A stretch of DNA of 64,000 bases from Brachionus manjavacas (Eukaryota > Rotifera > Eurotatoria > Ploima > Brachionidae), in the NCBI GenBank assembly GCA_019054805.1, contig JAHQIY010000016.1, positions 186,001 to 250,000 on the forward strand, given 5' to 3'. The position numbers and the translations under genes were made by a program. Below are positions 12,716-23,897 of this stretch, one piece after another (position 1 is the stretch's first letter; every line of letters starts with the position of its first letter). The notes beneath the pieces were generated by a model. It had not been told where the DNA came from. It saw only the letters and a program-made list of their open reading frames with translations, and did not search any database.

Positions 12716-14601
12716 TTATTTCCAATTCGGATCTCCAACCAAGCATAACAAGGCACGTTTATAGTCTCCAGAACAGTCTGATTTTATAAAAGATTCCAGG
12801 CTTTTTCTATACATCCTTTGAAATTCTACTTTAATGTCCATCATGTCTATTTCACTTCTTAAAACGACAGTTCTAATCAACAGTTTATCTTTAGTACCAA
12901 GACCTTTCATTGACTCATAAAGCCTTTGGGCATAATAAAGTGCTGGCTTTCTAATGAATTGAACTTAAATTATAGTAAATTAAAAAAAAAAAATTACAAA
13001 TTTTAAAACTACGAGAAAATTGCTAAAAAGTATTTCTCATTGAAAAAACTAGTAAAAGATACATAAACATCTGTTAAGGCTATTAACTTAAAAAAATAAT
13101 AACATATATTAAATTAATTAAAGTGTCATTACAATCTTTTAAAGCTAATATTAAAAAATATACAAACTTGCTGTCAAGAATGCTCTTTGGACACTTGTGG
13201 ACATTTCTGACCTTATAGCCTGTTCTATTGAATGTCCAGTCAATTTCTGATATTCATCAAAAACCAAACGCAAATGAGCATGACTTTCTGCACCAATTAT
13301 CCTATTGAACACCATTTCATTTGTTCCAAGTCTTTTTTCACCAGCATTATACAATTCCTAGCAAACAAAAAATATTTAAGTATATAATCAGAAGAATGTT
13401 TATTCTACCTTTGCTTGTGCTACAGCTTTTTGATAATCAGCCGGAGCCTCAGAGCGATGAGCGTTTATTAAAGAAACCAAAAAGCGCTTAAAATATCCCG
13501 ATACATCATCTTTTACATCATCTTCTAGATTTCTCCTATACACTTAATAAGTTTTTTCTTATAAATATTAAGTAAATATTTTTTTTTCAAATTTACTTTG
13601 AAAATATGTTTGTCTGAGTTCCATCATTTCAGCATTAGTTTTTGTGCATACGACATCAATTAGAGCATGCTCATCAGTTCCAAGGCCAGCAACAGACTCT
13701 CTCAAATGAATAGATTCGACTACCATTGGTCTTTGTAGCAAAGCGACCAACACTTGTCTGAAATTTCCACTCGTTTCCGATTCAATGTTTCTAATCAAAT
13801 CTTTGCCATATGAAGTCTTGAACACTTTACTAATCTCATCTCTCTGAGCAAAAGTTCTTTTGCACAATACATCAATCAGCTTGGCCTCATCAGTTCCGAA
13901 TCCTTTCATGGCTTTGTACAGTTGTTCGGCATCATGAGCTGGATTAAATGGCTGAAAAGGCCTTAGAGTTGGGTTCGCTTGAATTATGGACTGATTAAAC
14001 GATGATTGATTAAAATTATTTTGATGTAAATTTGGAAATAAATTGGAGCCAGATTGTGAAGTTTGATATAATTGATTAGGATTTGGTGCAGCTTGGAATG
14101 GAGCATGTTCATTTTGTGATGCATAAACAGGTGGTGGAGGAACATTTGGATAATTTGGCCTAAAGTCTGGTTGATTGTTGAAAGGAGATGGTGGTGAAAA
14201 ATTTGTATTCGAGTTTGGTGGGGCTATCGGAAATCCATCATTTATATTAGACGAAAAATCGTTATTAGGCATATTGAATGAATTAGATGGGAATTGTTGT
14301 GGGTAATGTGATGGATATGGAGGCATTTGACTTGATTGATTATTATCAAATCCACCAAAGCCTATGGGATTTGGTGCGAAGTTTCCATTGCCTGGATATG
14401 GTGGCATGTTATTGTTTGTATAAGGAGAAGGTGGATACGGCGGCATGCTTCCTGTGTTAGGATACTGTGGGCTTCCATAATTATTTTGAAAATTGCCACT
14501 GTTTGGATAGTCTTAAGTAAAAGGGTTAAACTGACTTTTTTTTAAGTTTTTTATTGACATCTAATGTTACTTGGGAAATTGTTATTAAAATAATTATTCA
14601 T
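12716..14601 (-). CDS. Annexin with long proline-rich N terminus (ANXA11/ANXA7-like)
   Basis: Calcium-dependent phospholipid-binding protein. Minus-strand exons: 14601-14571, 14511-13597, 13542-13409, 13357-13168 and 12963-12716, 505 residues. The first 180 or so residues are a low-complexity tail rich in P, Y, N, G, S and Q with repeated MPPYP-type motifs, as in annexins A7 and A11. Four annexin repeats follow. Type II calcium-site loops appear in repeat 1 (MKGFGTDE), repeat 2 (AGLGTDE) and repeat 4 (MKGLGTKD). Repeat 3 has EKRLGTNE, which lacks the usual glycine. The tail begins MNNYFNNNFP and is split by a 59-bp intron after residue 10. The stop lies 112 bp from that of the convergent methyltransferase. 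The A7 versus A11 assignment is not resolvable here. Confidence 0.9.
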
Positions 14602-15049
14602 TTTTTAACTTATCTTTTTTCGATTCTATTACCATTATTTAAAGAATTTTGTCAGAAATATTTCGAAATTAAATATTACTCATGAGTTATTTTAATTTGG
14701 TTTTAGGTCGTTAAAAATCAAGGTATACTTAGCCTTAAATTTAAAATTTATGAATATAATTTCATCGAATTGTTAATGAAATTTTCCAAGACAAGTGCAA
14801 CAGACTCATTATTTAGATTGCATTCAAATAATTACTTTTGGAAAGTTTTGCATTAGCATGTTTTTTTCATGCAAACATCAATAAAGTAGTATAGATATTT
14901 GAAAAATCCTAGAAAGCCTTATTGCTATAGAATTAAAGAATCACACCCTTATTCATTAAAATAAAAAATACAAGTTCCATACTTTATTAATTAATAGGAA
15001 AAAATTAAATTATTTTCAAAAAAATAGAAAAATAGACATAAAATAAAAA
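14602..15049. promoter_or_regulatory. Divergent promoter region (annexin / DBT)
   Basis: This 448-bp AT-rich gap lies between start codons of two divergent genes, so both promoters should be here. No ORF or clear core-promoter motif is visible. Positional inference only. Confidence 0.45.
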
Positions 15050-16905
15050 ATGAATCTCTGGTCTACTATCGGACGATCCGCGCTCAAAAACTCGTCAAGA
15101 CAAAATTTGTCCAATATTTTTAAAGTTGTCAATCGGTCTTTTTCTATTAATGTAACATGTCACATTTAATTAAACAAATTAAACTAATATGGATATTTTT
15201 TAGGCTAAACCACTCATCCTATCCAAAAATGTAAATTCTCACGCCACTAGGGCCAATGCTAGAAACTATCACATGTCCAAAGGTTTAAAAAATAATTTAA
15301 AATTATTTTTTGTTTAAAATATTTTTTTCCAAGGTGTTCAAGGAGTAGTTCAGTTTAAACTAGCTGATATTGGCGAAGGCATTGCTGAAGTGTCTGTCAA
15401 AGAATGGTATGTTAAAGTAGGCGACACAGTTAAACAATTTGATAAAATATGTGAAGTTCAGAGTGACAAAGCCACAGTAACCATCACAAGTCGGTACGAC
15501 GGAGTCATTTCCAAGCTCTATTATGATGTCGACGACACGGCTTTTGTTGGAAAAGCTTTAGTAGATATAGAAACAAACGATCCTACTTCAACTCCTGGTA
15601 AAATTTTTTTAATAAATTTTTTTTGAAAAATTTTCTATTGTTTGCTACAGCACCAACTACTGAAACGATAAGTGATTCACTGGAAAGCACAGAGTCTGTT
15701 CCGACCCCGGAATTTAATGTAAATAAAGTGCTGGCAACACCATCTGTTCGCAAGCTAGCTATGGAGTATAAAGTAAACATTGCTGATGTTCCTGGCAGTG
15801 GCAAAGATGGAAGAGTTTTGAAAGAAGACATAATTGGCTATGCTGAAAGACTGAGAGAAACTATTGAAACCGCCAAGCGTAACTACAAACATAGATGACA
15901 TTGTGAAATTTTGAACAAAAATGAAAATAAAAATAGGCTTTTTAAAGTTGAAGTTCTAAAATCCACAATGCCAAAAAAATTGATTTTATTTAAAATTTAT
16001 AATTATTACTAGAGCCTAGCACCCCACAAAAACAAGAATTTATTTCGCCCAAAGAGAATATCCCACCGATGCCCAATATTTCTATTGTTCGCAGTTTGAA
16101 TAGCGACCGAATTGAAGCGATCAAAGGAGTCCGCAAAGCGATGGTCAAGACCATGACTCACGCTAATACAATTCCTCACTTCAGCTTTTGTGATGAATAT
16201 AACATGGACTCTTTGGTCGAACTGAAAAGTCAAATCAAAGATTTCAGCAAAGAAAGAGGACTGAAGATTTCATATTTACCTTTTTTAATTAAGGCATGTT
16301 CTATAGCGCTTCATTCTTATCCCATTTTAAATGCTCATGTTGACGAAAAATGTGAAAATATAACATACAAAGCTGCACACAATATTGGCATTGCAGTTGA
16401 TACTCCTGATGGTCTCATTGTGCCGAATATTAAGAATGTCGAAACAAAAAGTTTACTCGAAATTGCTCAAAATTTGAATAGTCTTCAAATCCTTGCTAAG
16501 TCGTCCAAACTCACACCAAATGAGCTTACTGGCGGAACATTTACCATTTCCAATATCGGATCGGTAATTTAAAAAAAATGTAAATTTAATTTGATTTTTT
16601 TTATTTTTCAGATTGGTGGGACATATATGAAACCAGTGATTTTGCCACCTGAGGTAGCAATTGGTGCCTTTGGATCCATTCGAGTAGAAAAACTTTATTT
16701 ATATTAAAATTTGGTATTTTCTTAATTTCTTTGCTAGAAACTTCCTCGATTTAATTCAAAATCTAACATTGTGCCGGCTAATGTGATGCAAGTGAGTTGG
16801 TCAGCAGACCATCGTGTTGTTGATGGTGCTACAATGGCACGTTTTTCTAATCAAGTCAAAAGATCAATCGAGAATTTAAGCGTCTTATTAATGGACTTAA
16901 AATGA
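15050..16905 (+). CDS. DBT: Branched-chain alpha-keto acid dehydrogenase E2 (dihydrolipoyl transacylase)
   Basis: Core acyltransferase of the mitochondrial branched-chain keto acid dehydrogenase complex (valine, leucine and isoleucine breakdown). Seven exons: 15050-15151, 15204-15282, 15334-15597, 15651-15878, 16013-16563, 16612-16683 and 16738-16905; 487 residues, close to the human protein. The leader is rich in S, N, K and R with almost no acidic residues, consistent with mitochondrial import. The lipoyl domain has the modified lysine in [13 protein letters not shown] (Lys about 106). A subunit-binding domain follows ([16 protein letters not shown] ... [13 protein letters not shown]). The catalytic domain ends with [11 protein letters not shown] (His about 457, Asp about 461). 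The DIGEGIAEV and [14 protein letters not shown] wording fits the branched-chain E2 rather than the pyruvate or oxoglutarate E2. Confidence 0.94.
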
Positions 16906-17069
16906 ATACGGATCATTTTTAGAAAGTTTATAGTTTAATTTTTAAATTGTTAAATGATGTTTTTTATTTAAAAAAAAATATTCTTAAATAATAAAAAAAT
17001 TTTAAGTTTAACATAATTGCTTTTTTTTGTGGAAAATAGTAAAAAAAAAACTTTAAAAAAATTGCCTAT

Positions 17070-17528
17070 TCATTTTAAAGAAATCGATGGTGTTGTCTTT
17101 GCAGTAGTTGTAGTAATTTCCGTATCATTAGACTTCTTAAATTTAAGAATCAATGCTACAGTAATTATAGCAATGATCACCAAAATGACGCAGACCAATA
17201 TTATCTTCATTTTTAAATTCTGCCACCACATTTTTCTTTTGATTTTTTTCGATACAGTTGTAAATTGAACAGCCTTTTAAAAAGTTCAGCTAGTAAAAGG
17301 TTGTTTCTTTGATGAGAAAAAATTACGTTTGCTTCTAAATCAGTTGTTTTGTCTACCAAGTCGTCAAGCCTGTCTCCACGCTGTAAGACTTTATCTATAT
17401 TTGTTTTCATCACATCTTTGACATCGTTCACCTGGCTTTGTAAATTGGTGAATTGTGTATCCGAAGTCGAATTATAATTCTACAAAATAAAATTAAAAAA
17501 TTTTTTTTTTCATTTTTTAAACTACCAT
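17070..17528 (-). CDS. R-SNARE, VAMP/synaptobrevin family
   Basis: Tail-anchored vesicle SNARE. Minus-strand exons: 17528-17526 (the ATG alone), 17479-17327 and 17273-17070, 119 residues. The SNARE motif spans about 14-70 with zero-layer arginine in KVLQRGDRL (Arg about 35). The juxtamembrane KKIKRKMWWQNLKMK precedes a hydrophobic segment (about 76-95). The RG spacing resembles VAMP8/VAMP4, while the WWQNLKMK membrane-proximal region resembles synaptobrevins, so I do not choose a subtype. A 24-residue lysine/threonine-rich tail after the membrane anchor is long for the family. The last acceptor was chosen because it alone keeps the SNARE frame into the membrane segment. It converges on DBT with 164 bp between stops. 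Confidence 0.88.
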
Positions 17529-19694
17529 TTTAGCCTAAATGCAGTAGTTCTTTATCTAAAATAAATTTGAATTTATGTATTTTATGATGAATTAATTTTT
17601 ATTTTGGAAAATGTTTAAAGGTAAATTTCGAATTTTTAATAAAAATCTTTTATTAAGTGTGAGTCAATTTATAATATATTCAAAGTAACTGAACTATTCT
17701 TTAAAAAAAATTTAATCACGAGTTATATTTTATAAATTAAAATTTCAAAAAAATTTAAAATCTACTGATAAGCCTTAATGAAACATGCACTATTTTTGTC
17801 TTGACAAAATTGAATTAGTTAATTTTGGACTTTTTTATTTTATTTTAAAAATATTTTAATATTAGAATGACCCGAAGTGAGAGGATCGGGCTGATTTTAG
17901 CAAAATTTAAACAATCAAATATTTATATGTGATTCTAATGAGCATAATCAGTGATGCATTTTATTTTAAAATAAATTTTATTTAAAAAGACACATATGTT
18001 TTAATTTCTGTATTTATTTAGATATTTCTAAATTTTTGACAGGTTTAGAAATTTTTATCAAATTTATTTGATCAGAGTGAGATTAAATTAAATCATAAAT
18101 GTTTATTTAGAATTAGAAACTGATCTAATATGAAAAGTATATTCTGATTCAAATTAACTTTTTAAAAAATTGATTTTAACGTAAAAATAAACCCTGTTTT
18201 AAGTTTAAAGGTTTGTTTTATATTATTTTTTAAATTTCTATTAGAAAATCAATAATCAGAAAAATTAAATAAACCCTAAAACTTAAAAAAAATTGGAAGG
18301 AAAATACTTTTAAATTCCTAAATTGAAATTGATATAATTTATTAGTCAACATAAAATATCAAGTTTGTCTAGATTTATTTCTTATTCAGTGCTTTAAAAA
18401 TCTTTAAAACAAATAATTTTATCAAAAAATTTAAAATAATTAATTAGATTTAATCAAGATATGTTAGAATTTTTTTCCATAAAATTAAAAAATTTTATTT
18501 TTTTCTATTTTAATTATGTACTTGTAAAATGGAACCAGAACTGTTCGATTTTTTAAGAATTTTAATAAAAATGTTAAAGACTTGTAAGTTTTTGTTCTTA
18601 ACAGGATTTAGACCCAAAATGAATTTAAATCTGACATTAAAAATCAAATAAAGCTAAAAAATATGCTAAGCTTTACTTAGGTAAATTTTAGATAAAACAA
18701 AAATTTTAATTTTTAAAAACAAAAACATTGGTACCATGATTATTCATGTTTACTTTATCACAGCTTTAATCGAATTAAAATTTTGGAATTAAGTTCTATT
18801 TTTACGTATTTAATCCTTATAATTACACGGTAACAGCATTTATTTATAAATAAATAAAAGTAAATAAATTCTCTATTTAAAAAGTGAAATTTAATTGTCA
18901 CAATTCAGTAAAAAATTTAGAAAAACAAGAATCCATCCTAGACGCAAATGTTGTTGACTTTTTTTTTAATTTAAACGCATAAACTTATATCAAAGATAAA
19001 TAAACCATAAATATTGTAAGTCTTCATAAATGTTTTTTTAATATAACAAGAGGTTTATCAAAATTTTTTGTGCTTAGGATTCCCTTACAGAAACATTTTG
19101 CGTAAATAAGACTCTGGGTCTCTTGAAAATCGGAAACTAAATATTTAATTTAATAAGTTTACCTAATAAGCAAGTGACTTAAGAGTTTCAATAATTTATG
19201 AAGTAGCTTTTTGTAACCATATTGCTTTCTAATTAAAAGCAAAAATCGATCATCTATTGTTTTTGCTAGGTGTTGGCCTTATTTCTCCAAGGAAGCGCAG
19301 CCAATTTTTTTTCTCAAAAATTTCTTTTAAATAGGAGTAAAAACTGATAAAAATTATTTCACTTTTTTACTTCAGTTTTGGCATTTTTTTTCAAATAAAA
19401 TTTTTTCATAATTTCGCATCGGCTGAAAAACTAGCTGACTGCCTATAAAGAACTTCGTTTTCATAATTGCTTTTAACTCCGTCAGAAATTTTTGTTTTCG
19501 TAGCGATTTCTTTAAAATTTTCATTCAATTTAAAAGAGCTCAAAGCCTATAAAAAAAGAAACTCGACACAATTCGTCTTATAATAGAAATCTTAGAACCA
19601 ATTTGTATAGAAATTAATGGATTTTGATTTAGGTTTATTGTTTAGTAGTAAAAAAAAAGTATAAAAAATTGTAAAAATTGTCAATGAATAGACG
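17529..19694. other. Gene-free AT-rich intergenic region
   Basis: I see nothing that codes. The sequence is composed of A/T runs with stops in all frames. It presumably contains the upstream regions of the R-SNARE gene (left end) and of the gene at 19695 (right end). Confidence 0.55.
19660..19667 (+). promoter_or_regulatory. Possible TATA box
   Basis: TATAAAAA lies 35 bp upstream of the ATG at 19695. In so AT-rich a genome this is weak evidence, and the distance would leave only a very short untranslated leader. Confidence 0.2.
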
Positions 19695-20610
19695 ATGATG
19701 AGTTCATTTCTGGAAAGTTCAAGCTCACCAAACATTATATCTTCTCTGTTGAAATTTTCCAATCCATCCAGCAATCAAAAATCCAAGCCAAAGCCACTGA
19801 CTAGTTTGACCATTGAACAAGTTCGACTAAAATATCTTAGCCCAAAGCCCAACACTAAGACCTCCAGTTTAACTTTGCCGAAGATTGAGCAAAAAAATAA
19901 TTCAAAACATCACAACAAAAATGAAAAAAATAAATTAAACAGTATATTAGTTGATTTCAGTCGTCATACCATCGGCTCGTTTGGAGATTTTAAAAACTCC
20001 TGGCACAAAAGACACTTTCCACTGCTTGATTCCAAAACTTACTCGACTTGTTCAAGTACATCTAGCCATAATGAAAATTTTTTGGACAAAAATTTTGCTA
20101 TTTCGATAGATAATTTTAATCTAGCGAAAAATTTAGTTGATTCAAATAAAAAAAATTTGTATAAAATGGACGAGGATGAGCGAAAGTTAAACAACAAAAA
20201 AACAAGTCTTGAGACCAATTTTAGACTCCAGAGGTTAGCAAATGGTGATCATGGCTCTAGAGAAAAAATAGATGGGAAAAAATCACGGCTCAAGTCACGT
20301 AAGAAAAAGATTAAACTGAGAAAAATTTCCAAACCCGATTCAACAAGTAATTATTAGATTATTTTATTAATTTTTAATTTATTCTAAACTAGATGAAAAT
20401 TTTGATAGCGCTAGCTCCAAAAGTATCCAAATAGCTGATCAAGTTAAGATGACAAGGGTTGATTCTCCGCATGTCCTCAAAAAGTCATTGCCAGATAGTT
20501 ATAAATTTGTGACACACTCAAGCGTTTGTTTGGGAATAACAAGCAAAGATCTAGTAGAACAATTTGAGTTTTATCAGTCAAATAGTTATTCAAATGAAGC
20601 TAAAAATTGA
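19695..20610 (+). CDS. Unrecognised basic, low-complexity protein
   Basis: Two exons, 19695-20346 and 20393-20610, joined by a 46-bp GT-AG intron that preserves frame, give 289 residues. I do not recognise the family. The N-terminal third is rich in S, P, K and N. Around residues 93-125 there is a more ordered-looking stretch (HTIGSFGDFKNSWHKRHFP). Residues about 185-215 are strongly basic with clustered KKSRLKSRKKKIKLRK, which could be a nuclear localisation or nucleic-acid-binding patch. The C terminus (YKFVTHSSVCLGITSKDLVEQ) is the least repetitive part and the best candidate for a conserved motif. An in-frame stop lies six bases upstream of the ATG, so the start is fixed unless a further 5' exon exists. 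No membrane segment or signal peptide is seen. Confidence 0.65.
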
Positions 20611-21549
20611 ATTTTAATTCGGCCTATTTAATCTTTTTTAATAAAATTTAGAAAACAAAAATTTTATCTAACTTTTTAGATCTAATGTCAAATGATCAAT
20701 GAAACAGATTTTTTTCAAGTATAGTTTTAGCATTCAAACGATGCAATTACCCGACGAATATTGAAGATTCGAGGTACATGTTTACCTAAATATTTTAGTG
20801 AATTTTCAAAAAAAGTTAAAAAACAAATATATGCTTTTATTTTAGAAAAAGAAATTCAATTTGAGTAAATCTTTTGTTTGATTTGAATTGTTTGGTTTTT
20901 TTTTAGTAAAATAAAATTAAAAGAAAAATAAGTTTTTTAAAGTCTTAGAAAATATAAAGAAATTTTAAAATACTTGTTCTCACCAAAAAATTCAATCGTT
21001 AATGAGAAATTTTGATTAGTTGGTGTTGATTACTCATTTGAAAAAAAAATATTCATTATTAAAATTCTAAAAATTTTATTTTCCAATAAAAGTAGAAAGT
21101 AAAATTTTTCAAAAAAATTCCTTTTTTAATCACCCCTTGGAGTTAGAAAAGAAGATTACATCACTTTTATTCCAGCGGCAAATCATCAGCTTTAATAAAA
21201 ATCAATTAACCCAAAGCAATTCACTAAAGACGAAAATTAACTTTAAAAGACAAATAAAATAATTTGATTAATTCTATCATTTATTTCTAGATTAATTCTA
21301 GAATTATTGTATTGTTTATAATAAAAAATTGAAAACACATTAAAAACTTTGATAGTCCCAGAAAAAAGGAAATTTAAATTTTAGTTTTGAGAATTTTTTA
21401 AATTCAAAACAATAAATAAAATTAAATTTCTTAATTTTTGGTAGTTACAAAACCCACTTTCTGATGGAGTAGAAAAGAGGAAATTGATAAGGTTTTTATT
21501 GCAAACAATTATCACAAGACTTTTCGCAAAAAAGAATTTAAAAGGCTTA

Positions 21550-22235
21550 AATTTTTTGGGATGACAAATTTAATTTTTTTAAGATGACAAAAAAACTAAA
21601 CGACTGACAAATATAAATATATTGAGATGACTATTTATTTTACTTAACTTTTTTAATTTTTAATTTTACTTAATTTAATTTTTATTTTTTATTTTTATTC
21701 TGAAGGAGCTTTAGCTCGGTACAGTTAACAAATAAATAATAAATAATAATTTAATAATTTTGCACTTACAAAATTTTATTTTAGTTCTAATTAAGCTATT
21801 TAGTTCGACTTGAGTGGAAATCAAAAGTAATGAACCCTATGCTTCACAAGAAGTGAATAAGGAAAAAAAAAAGAAAGCTATTTAGTAATTTAATTCTCTA
21901 AGATTGTAAGGAATGAACTTAAATTGTGACGTTTTCTCATAGTTGACTCTAACTTGATGATGGGATTTGGACAAAACGATTTGTCATTATCGTCTGGAGC
22001 TTCCTTCCGATTTTGGTGCTATAGTTCAAGATTTTGATTTTTATTGTCAACTTAAAATCAGTAATTTGTTGTAAAAAAAATTAATTAGTTAAAAAAGTAT
22101 TTTTGTCACTCAAATAATTATTTTATCAGTCAATTAATTTATTTGTCATCATATGTAGTTTTTTTGTCAGTAGATTTAGTCTTTTTTGTCAGTTAAATTT
22201 AATTTTTTTTGTCAGTCCATTAATTGATGGCCAAT
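21550..22235 (+). mobile_element. Non-autonomous element with inverted arrays of TGACAAA motifs, copy 1
   Basis: A second copy lies at 33648-34199 and the two align through most of their length. The left end carries several TGACAAA motifs and the right end carries a run of TTTGTCA motifs, the same motif inverted, spaced roughly two helical turns apart. The centre includes a conserved segment (TGACGTTTTCTCAT followed by GATGATGGGATTT). There is no ORF. This copy is longer because a short hairpin repeat (core 21702-21724) has inserted. The copies and motifs are seen directly; the transposon class is unknown. Confidence 0.7.
21702..21724 (+). repeat. Short hairpin retroposon-like repeat, family A, copy 1
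   Basis: The 23-base core contains GAGCT-TT-AGCTC, a perfect 5-bp stem. It has a T-rich stretch before it and an AAATAAAT-type tail after it. Nearly identical cores occur at 22316-22338 and 60499-60521. This copy is nested inside the element at 21550-22235 and so is younger than that insertion. Confidence 0.7.
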
Positions 22236-22315
22236 TTAAAAGTTAAATATCCTAAATTTTTTGAGCTTTAGTTTTATTTTTATTTTATTTTTTTATTTTA
22301 TTTTTGATTTATTCT

Positions 22316-22338
22316 GAAGGAGCTTTAGCTCGGTACAG
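22316..22338 (+). repeat. Short hairpin retroposon-like repeat, family A, copy 2
   Basis: Core identical to copy 1 over 23 bases, with a T-rich left side and a regular AAAT-unit tail on the right. Confidence 0.7.
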
Positions 22339-23897
22339 AAAACAAATAAATAAATAAATAAAATAAAATTTTTAGATATTTTAACTTTTCCCTTTCCAAC
22401 AAAAAAATTGAACCAGACTTTAACTATTCCATCACTAAATTTAAAATTTGAATTGAATTATTGAAGTGTTATAATTTATACTTTTTTCAAACAAAAAAAT
22501 GCTTGTTACTGAAAATCAGTTATTTAATTATCTTGGGTCTGCTATTAAGAAAAGTTGTCTTAATTATTTATAGAAATTTATTAAAATTTTTTTAAAGGAA
22601 TAAATTTAAAAAAATTTAAAATTTAAAATTTAAAATTGAATAATATCTTTCAAATTAGTAATCAACTCAATAAAAATAAAATTTCTCATTAATGATTGAA
22701 TTTTTTGATGAGAACAAATGTTAAAAAACTGCTTTAAATTTTTCTAAGAATTAATAAAACTTAATTTCTTTTAATAAAATTTATGAATTAAGTAATTATA
22801 TTGTTATCAATTATTTCTATGATTAAAATAACATTCAAAGCATATAGTTTTTGATAAAAAATCAATGTTTTTTATTTAACTTTTCGGGGCTTCTTTAATT
22901 GTAATTTTTATTGTTTTGGACAAAATACTTGAATAAATGACCATTTCATGTATTTTTGCTGACTTTTAAGAGGAAAAATAACAAGTCAAAAATATTATTA
23001 ATTAACGGTTAAAAGAAAAAAAATTGGAATATTTTAGAGAATCCCTTTAAAGAATCAAAAATATTCAAAGGCCAATTTTAAAGGGAATTCTTATTTTCTT
23101 GTCGTAGTAGTTTTTTTTCATCTAATTTTAAAAAATTTAGATTAAATTTTGAAAGGCCTTAAGTTTAATCTCTGAGGCTGAGAATTTATGACATGTGACT
23201 CAGTTAAATTTAAGAAAACTTCATTGTAACTATCAAATCTTTAGAATGGTATATTTTTCGGGTGAAAAATTATTAAAAATTCAATTTTTATAATTTCGAT
23301 TTCACAATGAATCATAGCTTTAATAAAAATTTTGTTATTATTTATTAAATGATAAACTATTTTAAAAATAATTTTAAAGTTTTTAAAAGTTATTTACCAA
23401 TTTTTTACACACTGAGATAATTAAATATTTAGATAAATGATTTATGACAATTTCAGCAAAACAAGCCGACATATCATAGACATTCTGTAGCAATCAATCA
23501 CTTAAAAGTTAAAAGACTAAAATTATTTAAAGTCACTAATGATTCCCATTTTCTGAAATTAATTATTTAAAACCATTATTATCATTCTTGAATGTATGTT
23601 TGGTCATGAAAATTATTTGTATCTTTTAAATTTGTAGAGTTTTAAAACTGATTTTCAATCTATTTTACTAAAGGATTATAATCTGAAGAAGAAGACCATT
23701 TGGAAACGTGTAGAAAAAAAACAGTTTTTAAAAAAATTTATCAAAATTATTATTTAATTGCTATATTAATATTATAAATTCGTCTTTTTTTGTTAAGCTG
23801 CACTATTTGCAATTTTGTTAATTTAATTAAGTAAAAAGTTCAATGAAACAAAAAAAAATAAAATAAATTTATTATTTTTGGCAATTTGTGGTTGAAA

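Larger units (their letters stand above)
20611..23897. other. Intergenic region with dispersed repeats
   Basis: No gene seen. It contains a TGACAAA-array mobile element (21550-22235) with a short hairpin repeat nested in it, and another hairpin repeat at 22316-22338. The remainder is AT-rich with nothing recognisable. Confidence 0.55.
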
